Part shown: piece by piece, positions 35,807 to 46,049 of the stretch | How positions within the stretch are numbered: position 1 is the stretch's first letter | Layout: each line of letters starts with the position of its first letter | Source: UBA1309 sp047605645 | GTDB lineage: Bacteria; Bacteroidota; Bacteroidia; Bacteroidales; Dysgonomonadaceae | Direction: 5' to 3' | DNA length: 64,000 nt | NCBI GenBank assembly: GCA_047605645.1 | Contig: JASGFJ010000015.1 | Span: 37,584 to 101,583 of the forward strand | Made by a program: the position numbers and the translations under genes | The notes under the pieces: model-generated | What the model saw: only the letters and a program-made list of their open reading frames with translations | Databases searched by the model: none | What the model was told of the DNA's origin: nothing

Positions 35807-38800
35807 ATGATATTTATGAATGACATGTATTGTTCCCTGCAAAAGAAAAAAAAATTGCTGCTTCGACTGACCCTGTCTTTACTGGGTAGCTGTCTTTTTG
35901 TCAGCTATGCACACGGTTTTCCGGGTAAAGCTTTAGCGGTGGCTCAGCAGACCGAATCGCGCATCGTAGCTATTCGGAAAACAGATGCTACCAAGGTAGA
36001 GTTGAAGCTGGCCAATCATGAAAAACGAATACTCGACTTCTACGGAGATCATATTTTCCGTATGTTTCAGGATAATTCCGGACAAGGAATCCGGGAACCG
36101 GAGGCAACACCGGAAGCCCGTATTTTGGTAGATGCTTCGCGCAAAGCTCTTTCCTCGTTGACAATCGCTGAGATTGGAAATTCATTTGTTGTTTCTACCG
36201 GAAAAATAAAAATCATATTCGATAAAAACAGCGGATTGTATTCTATCGTCAATCTGGCCACGAACAAGGCCGTGTTGGAAGAAGTACGTCCGGTGGTATT
36301 TGCAGAAAAGAGAGTGACACTCTCTCTGAAGGAAACCCCGGCTGAATATTTCTTTGGAGGAGGAATGCAGAACGGCCGTTTTTCGCATAAAGGAAAAGCG
36401 ATAGCCATCGAGAATACAAACAGCTGGACCAATGGGGGAGTAGCTTCACCGACTCCTTTTTACTGGTCTACTCAAGGCTATGGGCTGATGTGGCATACTT
36501 TTAAGAAAGGAAAATATGATTTTGGTGCCAATGAAAAAGGGGTGGTTGCCGTATCGCACGATACCGACTATCTGGATATTTTCTTTATGATTAATGATGG
36601 AGCGGTCGCCTTGTTAAATGATTTCTATCAATTGACAGGAAATCCGGTGCTTTTCCCCAAATTCGGCTTTTACGAAGGGCATTTGAATGCTTACAACCGC
36701 GATTTCTGGAAAGAAGATCCCAAAGGTATTTTGTTTGAAGATGGGAAAAGATACAAGGAAAGCCAGAAGGATAATGGAGGTATCCGGGAATCACTGAACG
36801 GAGAGAAAGGCAACTATCAGTTTTCGGCGCGTGCGGTGATTGATAGATATAAATCACACGACATGCCGCTGGGTTGGCTTCTCCCTAACGATGGATACGG
36901 AGCCGGATACGGACAGGCAGAAACCCTTGACGGAAATATTGAAAACCTGAAAAGTCTGACCGGATATGCTTCTCTGCATGGAGTACAGATCGGTTTGTGG
37001 ACACAATCGGATTTGCATCCCAAACCCGAAATCAGTGCTTTGCTGCAACGCGACATCATCAAAGAGGTGAGAGATGCCGGAGTGCGTGTACTGAAGACTG
37101 ATGTAGCCTGGGTGGGAGCCGGATATTCTTTTGGGTTAAACGGCATTGCGGATGTCTCTCAGATAATGATGAAATATGGAAATGGCAGCCGTCCGTTTAT
37201 CATCTCCCTCGACGGTTGGGCGGGAACCCAGCGGTATGCCGGGCTGTGGTCGGGTGATCAGACCGGTGGCGTTTGGGAGTATATCCGTTTTCATATTCCT
37301 ACCTACATCGGTTCCGGGCTTTCGGGCAATCCGAATGTCGGTTCGGACATGGATGGCATTTTTGGCGGTAAAAACCCGATTGTCAATATGCGGGATTTTC
37401 AATGGAAAATGTTTACGCCCTTACAACTGAATATGGATGGATGGGGAGCCAATGAAAAATATCCGCAGGCATTAGGCGAACCGGCAACTTCTATCAATCG
37501 CTGGTATCTGAAGATGAAATCGGAGATAATGCCCTATTTCTATACCGTAGCTCACGAGGCAGTCAGTGGTAAACCGATGATCCGCGCCATGATGCTTGAT
37601 TATCCGAATGCCTACACTCTCGGAAAGTCGACACAGTACCAGTTCTTGTTTGGCCCTTCGTTCTTAGTCGCTCCTATTTATAAGAATACCCAGTCTGATA
37701 CCCTTGGTAATGATATCCGCGACGGAATTTACCTTCCTGAAGGCCAATGGATAGATTATTTCTCCGGAGACATGTACACCGGTGGACGTATTCTCAATAA
37801 TTTTGAGGCTCCGATATGGAAGCTTCCCGTATTTGTCAAAAACGGAGCTATTATTCCCCTGACAAATGCAAACAACAATGTAACCGAAATAAACCCGAAT
37901 CTGCGGATATATGAACTCTATCCTTCGGGAGAAACCTCGTTTACAGAATATGATGATGACGGAACAACCACCGATTACCTGCAAGGCAAAAGTGTCTCTA
38001 CCCGTATCGAGTCTCATGCCGATAAAAACGGAAAGGCGGTTGTAAAGATACACCCCACGGAAGGGAGTTACAACGGATTTGTCAAAAACAAAATGACGGA
38101 ATTTCGGGTAAATGTGACCAAAAGACCGACAAGCGTATCTGCGGCGATTGGGTCTGCTGCTGTTAAGCTCCGGGAAGTAAAGAATATGGCAGATTTTCAA
38201 AAGAATACGAATGTATGGTTTTATGAGGCAGCACCTGAGCTGAATCGTTTCGCTACTCGGGGGAGTAATTTTGAAAAAATATGTGTGAAAAAGAACCCGC
38301 TGGTCCGGGTAAAACTGAAATCTTCGGATATCACAGCTAACGCAACGATTTTAACGGTCAGGGGATTTGAATTTAAGCCCGCCGATCAGTTATTGACACA
38401 TACCGGAACACTTTCAACTCCGGCACATGCCGTTATAACGGAGCAAAATACCGGCCCCTATACATTGACCCCAACATGGGATAACGTGGAAAATGCGGAT
38501 TACTATGAAATCGAATTTCAAGGAATGAATTATTCTACCATCAGAAATACCTCCCTTGCTTTTGAAAATCTTGCAGCAGAAACACCCTATACAATGCGTC
38601 TGAGAGCCGTTAATGCGTCGGGTGCCTCGGACTGGGTGGCTTTGATGGCGACCACCAAAAGTGATCCGCTGGAATTTGCAATACGCAACATCAGCATAAC
38701 ATGTTCGGCTGAGAATCAGGGAAGTTCGATGAAAAAGCTTTTCGACCTTGAAGAAGGCGAACTATGGCATACCAAATACGGCGTCAACGCGCTGCCATTC

Positions 38801-39688
38801 GACTTGACTGTGGATTTGAATTCGGTAAATGAGCTGGATAAATGTGTTTATGTCCCTCGTGATAATGCCGGAAACGGAACAATAACAAAAGCGACGGTAT
38901 CCTACAGTATGGACAAAAAGAACTGGACGGCAGCCGGTAATATGGAATGGGCGCGGGATAACAAACCTAAAGAATTCCGGTTCACCGATAAACCAACCGC
39001 CCGCTATATCAAGCTCTCTGTGACGGAAACTGTCGGCGGATTCGGTTCCGGAAAAGAACTGTATGTCTTCAGGGTACCGGGTAGTGAAAGCTATCTTCCG
39101 GGCGACATCAACAACGACCGCCTGATCGATACCAACGACCTGACTTCGTATATCAATTACACCGGATTGAGGCAGGGAGATGCCGATTTTGAAGGATACA
39201 TCAGTAAGGGCGATTTAAATAAAAACGGATTGATTGATGCTTATGATATCTCTGTGGTTGCGATCCGTCTGAAAGGAGGAGCGAAACCCAAGAAGACGGA
39301 TGAGGGAGTAAGTGGTCGGTTGTCGCTTTCGAGTAAGAAGTCTTCTTATAGTAAGAATGATACGATAGAGATAGTCGTAAAAGGCCATGATTTGAAAAAT
39401 GTCAATGCTCTTAGTTTCGCTTTACCCTACCATTCGCCGGATTATGAATTTATAGGTATCCAGCCTCTGAATATGAAAGCAATGGAGAATATGACAAACG
39501 ATCGCCTTCATACCAATGGAGTGAAAGCACTTTATCCCACTTTTGTGAATATTGGCGATCAGGAAGCTTTGAATGGAGATTTCGACTTGTTTATTATTAA
39601 ATTCAAGGCAAAACGAAATGTCCGGTCCGACCTCCAACTTAAAGATGGATTTTTAGTTGACAAATATTTGAATATAGCAAATTTCTAA
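35807..39688 (+). CDS. Large multimodular GH31 glycosidase
   Basis: 1293 residues, secreted (hydrophobic LLLRLTLSLLGSCLFVSYAHG). The GH31 catalytic barrel has the nucleophile Asp432 (VLKTDVAWVGAGY) and the probable acid/base Asp484 (GLWSGDQTGGVW), then beta-sandwich domains. The family includes alpha-glucosidases and alpha-xylosidases; substrate unknown. Appended modules: FN3 about 873-955 (AETPYTMRLRAVNASG), F5/8-type C about 961-1091, a pair of dockerin-like Ca2+ loops about 1097-1163 (GDINNDRLIDTNDL, GDLNKNGLIDAYDI), then a cohesin-like beta domain to the end (NDTIEIVVKGHDLKNVNALS). No typical type IX C-terminal signal was recognised. The true start may be 35816 given the promoter position. 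Confidence 0.9.
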   Translation: MIFMNDMYCSLQKKKKLLLRLTLSLLGSCLFVSYAHGFPGKALAVAQQTESRIVAIRKTDATKVELKLANHEKRILDFYGDHIFRMFQDNSGQGIREPEATPEARILVDASRKALSSLTIAEIGNSFVVSTGKIKIIFDKNSGLYSIVNLATNKAVLEEVRPVVFAEKRVTLSLKETPAEYFFGGGMQNGRFSHKGKAIAIENTNSWTNGGVASPTPFYWSTQGYGLMWHTFKKGKYDFGANEKGVVAVSHDTDYLDIFFMINDGAVALLNDFYQLTGNPVLFPKFGFYEGHLNAYNRDFWKEDPKGILFEDGKRYKESQKDNGGIRESLNGEKGNYQFSARAVIDRYKSHDMPLGWLLPNDGYGAGYGQAETLDGNIENLKSLTGYASLHGVQIGLWTQSDLHPKPEISALLQRDIIKEVRDAGVRVLKTDVAWVGAGYSFGLNGIADVSQIMMKYGNGSRPFIISLDGWAGTQRYAGLWSGDQTGGVWEYIRFHIPTYIGSGLSGNPNVGSDMDGIFGGKNPIVNMRDFQWKMFTPLQLNMDGWGANEKYPQALGEPATSINRWYLKMKSEIMPYFYTVAHEAVSGKPMIRAMMLDYPNAYTLGKSTQYQFLFGPSFLVAPIYKNTQSDTLGNDIRDGIYLPEGQWIDYFSGDMYTGGRILNNFEAPIWKLPVFVKNGAIIPLTNANNNVTEINPNLRIYELYPSGETSFTEYDDDGTTTDYLQGKSVSTRIESHADKNGKAVVKIHPTEGSYNGFVKNKMTEFRVNVTKRPTSVSAAIGSAAVKLREVKNMADFQKNTNVWFYEAAPELNRFATRGSNFEKICVKKNPLVRVKLKSSDITANATILTVRGFEFKPADQLLTHTGTLSTPAHAVITEQNTGPYTLTPTWDNVENADYYEIEFQGMNYSTIRNTSLAFENLAAETPYTMRLRAVNASGASDWVALMATTKSDPLEFAIRNISITCSAENQGSSMKKLFDLEEGELWHTKYGVNALPFDLTVDLNSVNELDKCVYVPRDNAGNGTITKATVSYSMDKKNWTAAGNMEWARDNKPKEFRFTDKPTARYIKLSVTETVGGFGSGKELYVFRVPGSESYLPGDINNDRLIDTNDLTSYINYTGLRQGDADFEGYISKGDLNKNGLIDAYDISVVAIRLKGGAKPKKTDEGVSGRLSLSSKKSSYSKNDTIEIVVKGHDLKNVNALSFALPYHSPDYEFIGIQPLNMKAMENMTNDRLHTNGVKALYPTFVNIGDQEALNGDFDLFIIKFKAKRNVRSDLQLKDGFLVDKYLNIANF

Positions 39689-39716
39689 TTTAGATGTGAG
39701 AACACACACACTTTGA

Positions 39717-39752
39717 GGGGAGTTGAATCGGGAGATTCGGCTTCTCTTTTTT
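39717..39752 (+). terminator. Terminator of GH31
   Basis: GGGGAGTTGAATC (39717-39729) pairs with GATTCGGCTTCTC (39734-39746) using several G-U pairs, 4-base loop, then T6. It separates the CAZyme pair from the sugar-export locus. Confidence 0.85.
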
Positions 39753-39841
39753 CAATAGAATTAACTTGTTTAATATCAAGTGAAAACAAAAAAAAAGAAA
39801 GGATAATACTTACTTTTAAAACCTTTGTGTGATAAAATTGT

Positions 39842-39849
39842 TATATTTG
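39842..39849 (+). promoter_or_regulatory. -7 box at the head of the exopolysaccharide locus
   Basis: TATATTTG matches TAnnTTTG; TTTG at 39824 is too close (14 bases). The leader would be about 170 nt, AT-rich, with a small hairpin (AAAGTTT/AAACTTT region, about 39951-39971). No UpxY/UpxZ-like gene or invertible promoter is seen. Confidence 0.45.
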
Positions 39850-40024
39850 CAAAAATCAATAGCAGTAATGTATTAAAAATAGGCATTTAATATCCATCTA
39901 TGTTAAAAAAACATTACTTTTATGTGTTTTTTGTCAGTCACTATTCTATGAAAGTTTGTATAAAAAACTTTTAAGTTTAGGTTAATAATAAAAGGAAAAT
40001 TTAGGTACAAATTCATAAAAACTT

Positions 40025-40870
40025 ATGCAAACAAACAATTTACGTATGTTGATTATATCAGCGGTTGTGACCTGTCTGATATTAAACTCTTGCACAGCTT
40101 ATAAAAAACTGCCGTATTTAACAAATATTGCACAAGGGGACACAATAACCCCTCTGGTTCAGGGGCAAGGAGTACACGAACCTGCTTTGAAGCCCAATGA
40201 TATTCTGACAATTGTCGTCAACTCTACAATTCCCGGGGCGGCGAATGACTTTAATTTGATGGTATTACCAGGTCAGGGAACAAGTTCTCTAAATACCACT
40301 CAGGTAACTTCTAGTTTGTCAGGCACAATGACCGGGACATTGCAAAACTATCAGGTGGATAGGGATGGAAACATCGACTTTCCCGTTTTAGGAAAAATAT
40401 CGGTGAAGCAGATGACTCCTTCCCTGTTAAAAGATTATTTGACAAATAGAATTTATCCTCAGTACATTACTCAGCGTCCCACGGTGACCGTTCGTTTGCT
40501 AAACTTTCAGGTATCCGTACTGGGAGAAGTCACAAAACCAGGGAATTATAGTGCGGAAACTGGCAGCATGTCCGTATTTGACGCTTTGGCTGCAGCCGGC
40601 GATTTAACTATCTATGGACGCCGTGACAATGTGATGCTCATTCGTACCGATGAGTTTGGAAATGTAAAAACGTTCCATATTAATCTGCAAGATAAAAATA
40701 CGATTGCTCAAAAAGATATTTATTATTTACAGCAAGGGGATAAAATTTATGTTGAAGCCAACAAGGCCAAAGGTAATAGTTCCGCAATCAGTACGGCAAC
40801 GACTATCGGGATATCCTTTGCAAGCATTCTTGTAAGTGTTGCAACACTAATTGTAAGTATAACCAAATAA
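40025..40870 (+). CDS. Polysaccharide export lipoprotein (Wza-like)
   Basis: 281 residues; lipoprotein signal with lipobox LILNSC, so anchored in the outer membrane. It contains a polysaccharide-biosynthesis/export domain (DILTIVVNSTIPGAANDF; NYQVDRDGNIDFPVLGKISV) and SLBB-type domain (VSVLGEVTKPGNYSAETGSM), then a C-terminal hydrophobic helix (IGISFASILVSVATLIVSI) comparable to the membrane-spanning helix of Wza. It forms the export channel with the Wzc-like kinase encoded 20 bases downstream. Confidence 0.93.
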   Translation: MQTNNLRMLIISAVVTCLILNSCTAYKKLPYLTNIAQGDTITPLVQGQGVHEPALKPNDILTIVVNSTIPGAANDFNLMVLPGQGTSSLNTTQVTSSLSGTMTGTLQNYQVDRDGNIDFPVLGKISVKQMTPSLLKDYLTNRIYPQYITQRPTVTVRLLNFQVSVLGEVTKPGNYSAETGSMSVFDALAAAGDLTIYGRRDNVMLIRTDEFGNVKTFHINLQDKNTIAQKDIYYLQQGDKIYVEANKAKGNSSAISTATTIGISFASILVSVATLIVSITK

Positions 40871-40890
40871 TTTCTTAAAAGCAGACTGAT

Positions 40891-43266
40891 ATGGAAAATA
40901 AATTAAGCAACGAAGAGTGGGAAGAATTATTGGGACAAACACAATTAGCCAATAGCAAGCCTTTGCGAGATACTATTATTGAATACCTAAGATACTGGAA
41001 GTGGTTTGTTTTATCAGCTATATGCTGTTTGGTGGTTGCTACATTAGTGGTAATGACTTCGAAAAAAGTGTTTCAAACAACAGCTGCAGTGGTTATTGAT
41101 GAAGACAAAAATAAATCGGGCAATAGCTCCAGCGGATTAAATCTTAGTCTGGATGATCTGGGCTTATTAGCTTCTACCAGTAATATAGACAATGAAATAA
41201 CGGTATTTACCTCCCCGGATTTGATGCGCACGGTTGTTGATACTTTGAACCTTACTTCTCATTATTATGAGCGCAATCGCCTCCGCTACAGAGAGCTTTA
41301 CGCTTCGAGTCCTCTAAAAGTTGTGTATTCCCGCCGTTTGGAATCATTTTCTGGTAGCTTTGAATTGAAAGTCGTTAAGGAAAATGGCAAAATAGGGGTT
41401 GAAGGAAAATATCAAGGAAAAGAGGATTTCGTTATTGATATTAACCAGACCTTTACCAAATTGCCTGCAAAACTAATATTGCCCTCGGGATACGGATATC
41501 TGGAATTTTCGGCTACTTCTATCCCTATGGAAGAGGATAACGAATACACAATTGTTGTTAGCAATCCCGATGCAGAAGCGTTAGCTTTGCAAAATCAGTT
41601 GAAAGTGACTCAAACCACTAAAAATTCAACAGCTTTGCAATTTGCTCTGTCGGTGCATAATCCAAGTAAGGGTGCTGATATACTGAAGCAATTGATTCGG
41701 CAATACAATATTCAAAACAATTTGGTTAATAATGAAATATCTTACAATACCGCTTTATTTATTAACGAACGTCTGAAAGAAATATCCAAAGAGTTAAGCG
41801 ATGTGGAAAGCGATGTGGTAAATTATCGGCAAAAAAACAAAATAGCTGATATCAAAACCGAGTCGATGCTTTCTGTTCAGCAAAATAGTGAGAATCAGCA
41901 AAAACTGATGGACGCGGAAACTCAGCTCAATGTTATTGATATGGTAGAGAAATTTGTTCGGAATCCCGAAAACCAATACCGGGTTATTCCTAATCTGGGG
42001 GTTACAGATCCTTCCCTATCTGCAATTATTTCTGACTTTAATGTAAAGATATTGACTTCTGAAAATCTTTTGAAAAATACGGGAGTTGAAAATCCGGCAC
42101 GTAGCAAAGCTATTGATGAAATTCAAAATACGCACAATAATATTGTCAATGCACTTAAAAATGTACGTCATTCTTTGCTCATTGCAAGAAATGATTTGCA
42201 ACGACTGGCGGGAACTACGAACGCTCAAATAGCCTCCCTGCCTCAACAGGAAAAAGGATTAATGGAACGGGCTCGTCAACAGCAAATCAAGGAGAATCTG
42301 TTTTTATTCTTGATGCAAAAGCGGGAGGAAACAAATATTTCCATTGCTGGAATTTCAGAAAAGGCCAGAATGGTGGTTTCTCCGAAGCCCATTGATATAC
42401 CCATTGCGCCCAATACTAAAGTTATCTTATTGGCAGGGTTGCTTTTAGGATTATTTATTCCGGTGGTAGTACTCTGGCTAATGAACCAATTGCGAGTGTA
42501 TGTTTCCGGCCGGGAAGAGCTGGCTCGTCTATCTCCGGTCAGCATTATCGGACAGGTATGCCGTTCCGAGGATCCGCTGGTGGTTCACAATTATCCGCAG
42601 AGTTCGACCTCCGAATTGTTTCGCGCATTGCGTAACAATCTTAATTTTGTTTTCCATAATCACTTGAATAAAGTTGCAATGGTGACTTCCTCTGTTTCTG
42701 GCGAGGGAAAAACTTTTATGAGCATGAACCTGGCTCTGAGTTATGCTCTGTCTGGAAAAAAGGTATTGCTTATCGGAGGGGATATTCGAAAACCGAAGCT
42801 GAAACAGATTTTGGGCTTGGATAAATCGTCGGGACTTTCTGACTACTTGGCTCAGGAAAGCAAATCATGGAAAGACTATGTTATACATGATGTGTTGCGT
42901 CCTAAATTTGATGTATTGGTATCGGGAACCATTCCTCCCAATCCCAATGAGTTGCTGATGTCTCCGAACCTAGAACAGCTCTTTAAGGAGGTACGAGAAG
43001 TATACGACATGATTGTTATTGATACAGCTCCTGTTGGTATGGTCTCGGACTCTTTCCTCTATGCTCCCTATGTAGATGCAGTAATATACGTTGTGCGGGA
43101 GAAAGTATCTTTGAAGGACAGCATCGAATTTCTTAATTCCATTCATAAGGAGAAGAGATTTCAAAACATGTATCTGGTACTCAATGATTCAGATGTCAAT
43201 TCTCACTACGGTTACCGTTACGGATATGGAAAAGGATACGGTTACAAAGCTGCAGAAGAAAAATAG
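40891..43266 (+). CDS. Wzc-like chain-length determinant and bacterial tyrosine kinase
   Basis: 791 residues, inner membrane. N-terminal Wzz domain with TM1 (WFVLSAICCLVVATLVVM), periplasmic coiled-coil to ~490, TM2 (VILLAGLLLGLFIPVVVLW), then a cytoplasmic BY-kinase: Walker A SSVSGEGKTFMSM (Lys607), Walker A' KVLLIGGDIRKPKL (Gly-Gly-Asp where many homologues have D-x-D), Walker B YDMIVIDTAPVGM, and a tyrosine cluster at the C-terminus (HYGYRYGYGKGYGYK, six Tyr), the autophosphorylation tail. It controls polymer length and export with the Wza-like lipoprotein. Confidence 0.95.
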   Translation: MENKLSNEEWEELLGQTQLANSKPLRDTIIEYLRYWKWFVLSAICCLVVATLVVMTSKKVFQTTAAVVIDEDKNKSGNSSSGLNLSLDDLGLLASTSNIDNEITVFTSPDLMRTVVDTLNLTSHYYERNRLRYRELYASSPLKVVYSRRLESFSGSFELKVVKENGKIGVEGKYQGKEDFVIDINQTFTKLPAKLILPSGYGYLEFSATSIPMEEDNEYTIVVSNPDAEALALQNQLKVTQTTKNSTALQFALSVHNPSKGADILKQLIRQYNIQNNLVNNEISYNTALFINERLKEISKELSDVESDVVNYRQKNKIADIKTESMLSVQQNSENQQKLMDAETQLNVIDMVEKFVRNPENQYRVIPNLGVTDPSLSAIISDFNVKILTSENLLKNTGVENPARSKAIDEIQNTHNNIVNALKNVRHSLLIARNDLQRLAGTTNAQIASLPQQEKGLMERARQQQIKENLFLFLMQKREETNISIAGISEKARMVVSPKPIDIPIAPNTKVILLAGLLLGLFIPVVVLWLMNQLRVYVSGREELARLSPVSIIGQVCRSEDPLVVHNYPQSSTSELFRALRNNLNFVFHNHLNKVAMVTSSVSGEGKTFMSMNLALSYALSGKKVLLIGGDIRKPKLKQILGLDKSSGLSDYLAQESKSWKDYVIHDVLRPKFDVLVSGTIPPNPNELLMSPNLEQLFKEVREVYDMIVIDTAPVGMVSDSFLYAPYVDAVIYVVREKVSLKDSIEFLNSIHKEKRFQNMYLVLNDSDVNSHYGYRYGYGKGYGYKAAEEK

Positions 43267-44501
43267 AAATCAGATAGAAAGTTTGAAAATAGATGTGTTT
43301 TAGGAGAAATTCTGTAAAATAGAGAAAAACAGATAAGCGAATCTGTTCTTCACATTATTGTTTATATTAACGACTGAAAAGTTTACTTTAGGTTATTTCC
43401 ATAATAAGTAACTTAAAGTAAGCTTGTGGTTATTATTATAAATTTTTCCTTTGAATGCTGTGGCTGTAATTGAGCAATGCAATTACAAGAACGCAAAATT
43501 ACCTTCTAGAGAAAGATATTTATCTTTTTATATCAGGCGTGATTATAAAGATTGTGTCACTTATTCAATTTTTTTAGCTTCTTATCTCGATAGTTTTGAT
43601 ACAAGGATTCAATAGTCAAAATAAGTAGTATTGTGATTTATCGAAACTAGCAAACTAAAAAAACAATTATTTTAGAAATTGTAGAATCTTTGATAAATTC
43701 AATATTTACCTTCCTTACCGAGATACTTTGTTTTGGCTAAGAAAATGTTCCAGCTTAAAGTGTCTGGACTCTGGGTTATTCGCTGAAAAAACAGAAGAAG
43801 TATTTGAAAGGTTTCATAAATACTTTGAATATTACTAATGGATAAATTACTGAAATATAGATAAGTTTAAAATAGAATGGCGAAAAAAGTCATCTAAAAG
43901 AAATCATATATTTACAAACAGATTTTTTCTTATTTAATTAGTAGCAATATGAAATTCTCAGTGTTTAGGAAGTATTAGTAGAAGCTAATCTGGAGTTGTT
44001 GAAAGGGCAGATGTACCATCCAAAAAAACAATCGGATTGTAAAGAATTTTATTCGCCTTTAAACCGGCCTAAATCAAAGGAAGTAGCCTCAACAAACTCC
44101 TAATTAAGTAAATTTATTGAACAGAACAGAGACTAAGCTTTCAGTCACGTTATAGACAGGAGCTATATTGATAAATTCCGAAGGATAATTTACTCTTGTT
44201 ATTGGTGAGTTTCTTAAGAAAGGATGCTTCGGAGCTTAAAATTTTATTCAGCCCCAACTCTTCTAATGACTTACTTCATTCTGATGTGATAATATACAAA
44301 TTCGACAGATAATATTCTATCATTTGTATTGTTATTTTTTTACACTAAGTAAGTGACAAATCTATACTGGAAGGAATATTAGACTCATGATTATGGCTGA
44401 AGTAGATAAAAAACATAAAAGGAGCAATAACGTGAGGAAAATATTCGAAATCGTAAGTGCCCAATGAAAAGGAAAATCAAAAAGTAACTTTTATTTATCA
44501 A
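43267..44501. other. 1.2-kb non-coding gap inside the sugar locus
   Basis: Stops in every frame and no complete gene. Contents: an AT-rich hairpin at 43383-43421 (13-bp stem TTACTTTAGGTTA/TAACTTAAAGTAA with one G-U) and an open stretch without a good start at 43969-44103 (44 codons, containing LELLKGQMYHPKKQSD) that may be a gene relic. The size and position, between the conserved export genes and the variable core, suggest a recombination joint or a lost gene. Confidence 0.5.
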
Positions 44502-46049
44502 ATGAATACAGAAAATTCAAATAATAGACGAATTGCAAAAAATACAATGATGCTCTATTTCCGGATGATTATCATTATGGGGGTACAGCTATATACTGTG
44601 CGAATTGTTTTGGATGTATTGGGCGCTTCGGATTATGGACTGTATAATGTTGTCGGAGGGGTTGTCAGTATGTTAGCTTTTTTAAGTGGTACAATGTCAA
44701 CAGCCTCACAGCGCTATTTTGCATTTGAAATAGGACGAGGGGATAGTGGTCAGCTACGCAAAACATTTAGCATGACCTTGCTGATATATGTCCTGATAGG
44801 AGTAATTATACTGTTGTTATTAGAAACAGTAGGACTTTGGTTTTTAAATCACAAGATCTCCATGGGTGTTGGTCGAATTTATGCTGCTAATTGGGTGTAT
44901 CAGTTTGCAATAGTTTCTTTGTTTTTGACTATGTTTCAGACACCGTATAGTGCTATGGTTATTGCGCATGAACGAATGAATTTTTTTGCGTATGTGGGTG
45001 TTTTGGAAGTAATATTAAAACTTATTGTTGTATATCTTCTTATGTTCGGTTCTTATGATAAGTTGATGCTTTTTGGGTTACTAAATTTAGCTGTTACATT
45101 TTTAGTAACAACAATCAATAGAATTTACTGTCTTAGAAATTTTGAAGAAAGCCATTTTCAATACTATTGGAATAAATCTTTATTTAAAGAAATAATGTCT
45201 TATTCAGGATGGAATCTTTTTGGTGCATTGGCTGGTATAATGAACAATCAAGGGATTAATATTGTATTGAATATGTTTTTTGGACCTGTAATCAATGCTG
45301 CTCGAGCTGTAGCATTCCAAATTAGTACAACGCTTAATCAATTTGTTCAAAATTTCATGACAGCTACACGACCGCAAATTACTAAATATTATGCTCAAGG
45401 AAATAATGAGCAGATGTTGAAATTAGTATTTCAATCATCCAAATTTTCGTTTTTTCTATTATTTTTCGTTTCACTTCCTGTTTTATTAGAAATGCCTTTT
45501 ATTTTAAAGATTTGGCTTAAGGATGTCCCTCAATATACGGTTTTATTTGCACAATTAATTATTATTGGGGCTTTGATTGATACACTCTCGTATTCATTAA
45601 TGGCAACAGTTCAGGCTACAGGAAGAATTAAGATTTATCAATCATTAGTTGGTTCTGTAATGCTACTTAATCTTCCAATTTCATACTTATTTTTAAAGTT
45701 TAATTTCTCTGTTGAAACGGTCTTTTATATAGCTATACTCAACTCAATAGTATGCCTTCAAATTCGCCTTTTATTCCTGAAAAAAATGGTTAAACTTAAG
45801 CTTCAAGAATTTTACAAAATGGTTATATTAAGGATTGTTTTAGTCGTTTTATTATCAACTGTTTGTATTATCCCAATAACAAAATTATCTCTTGAACCAT
45901 ATTTTACATTTTTTATTGTTGTAAGTTGCTCATCGATATTTGTGCCTCTTTTTATATATATAATTGGTATAAATAAAAATGAGATGAAAATAATTAATAG
46001 ACAGATATTGACATTTAAAAATAATATTGCAAGATGGTTAAAATATTAA
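44502..46049 (+). CDS. Wzx-type oligosaccharide flippase
   Basis: 515 residues from the ATG at 44502 (MNTENSNNRRIAKNTMM); a GTG at 44457 would add 15 polar residues and is less likely. It has about 12-14 hydrophobic segments, MATE/Wzx-like (RIVLDVLGASDYGLYNVVGG; GVVSMLAFLSGTMSTASQRYF near the N-terminus). It flips lipid-linked repeat units across the inner membrane. The next gene overlaps its last 16 bases, implying translational coupling. AT-rich codon use marks the start of the variable core. Confidence 0.9.
   Translation: MNTENSNNRRIAKNTMMLYFRMIIIMGVQLYTVRIVLDVLGASDYGLYNVVGGVVSMLAFLSGTMSTASQRYFAFEIGRGDSGQLRKTFSMTLLIYVLIGVIILLLLETVGLWFLNHKISMGVGRIYAANWVYQFAIVSLFLTMFQTPYSAMVIAHERMNFFAYVGVLEVILKLIVVYLLMFGSYDKLMLFGLLNLAVTFLVTTINRIYCLRNFEESHFQYYWNKSLFKEIMSYSGWNLFGALAGIMNNQGINIVLNMFFGPVINAARAVAFQISTTLNQFVQNFMTATRPQITKYYAQGNNEQMLKLVFQSSKFSFFLLFFVSLPVLLEMPFILKIWLKDVPQYTVLFAQLIIIGALIDTLSYSLMATVQATGRIKIYQSLVGSVMLLNLPISYLFLKFNFSVETVFYIAILNSIVCLQIRLLFLKKMVKLKLQEFYKMVILRIVLVVLLSTVCIIPITKLSLEPYFTFFIVVSCSSIFVPLFIYIIGINKNEMKIINRQILTFKNNIARWLKY

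Noticed and set aside
43383..43421. Terminal inverted repeat of an insertion sequence
   Set aside because: The two arms are only 13 bases apart and form a hairpin; no transposase gene or relic is recognisable.
44457..44501. GTG start 15 codons upstream for the flippase
   Set aside because: The extra residues are polar and unlike other Wzx N-termini; the ATG at 44502 fits better.
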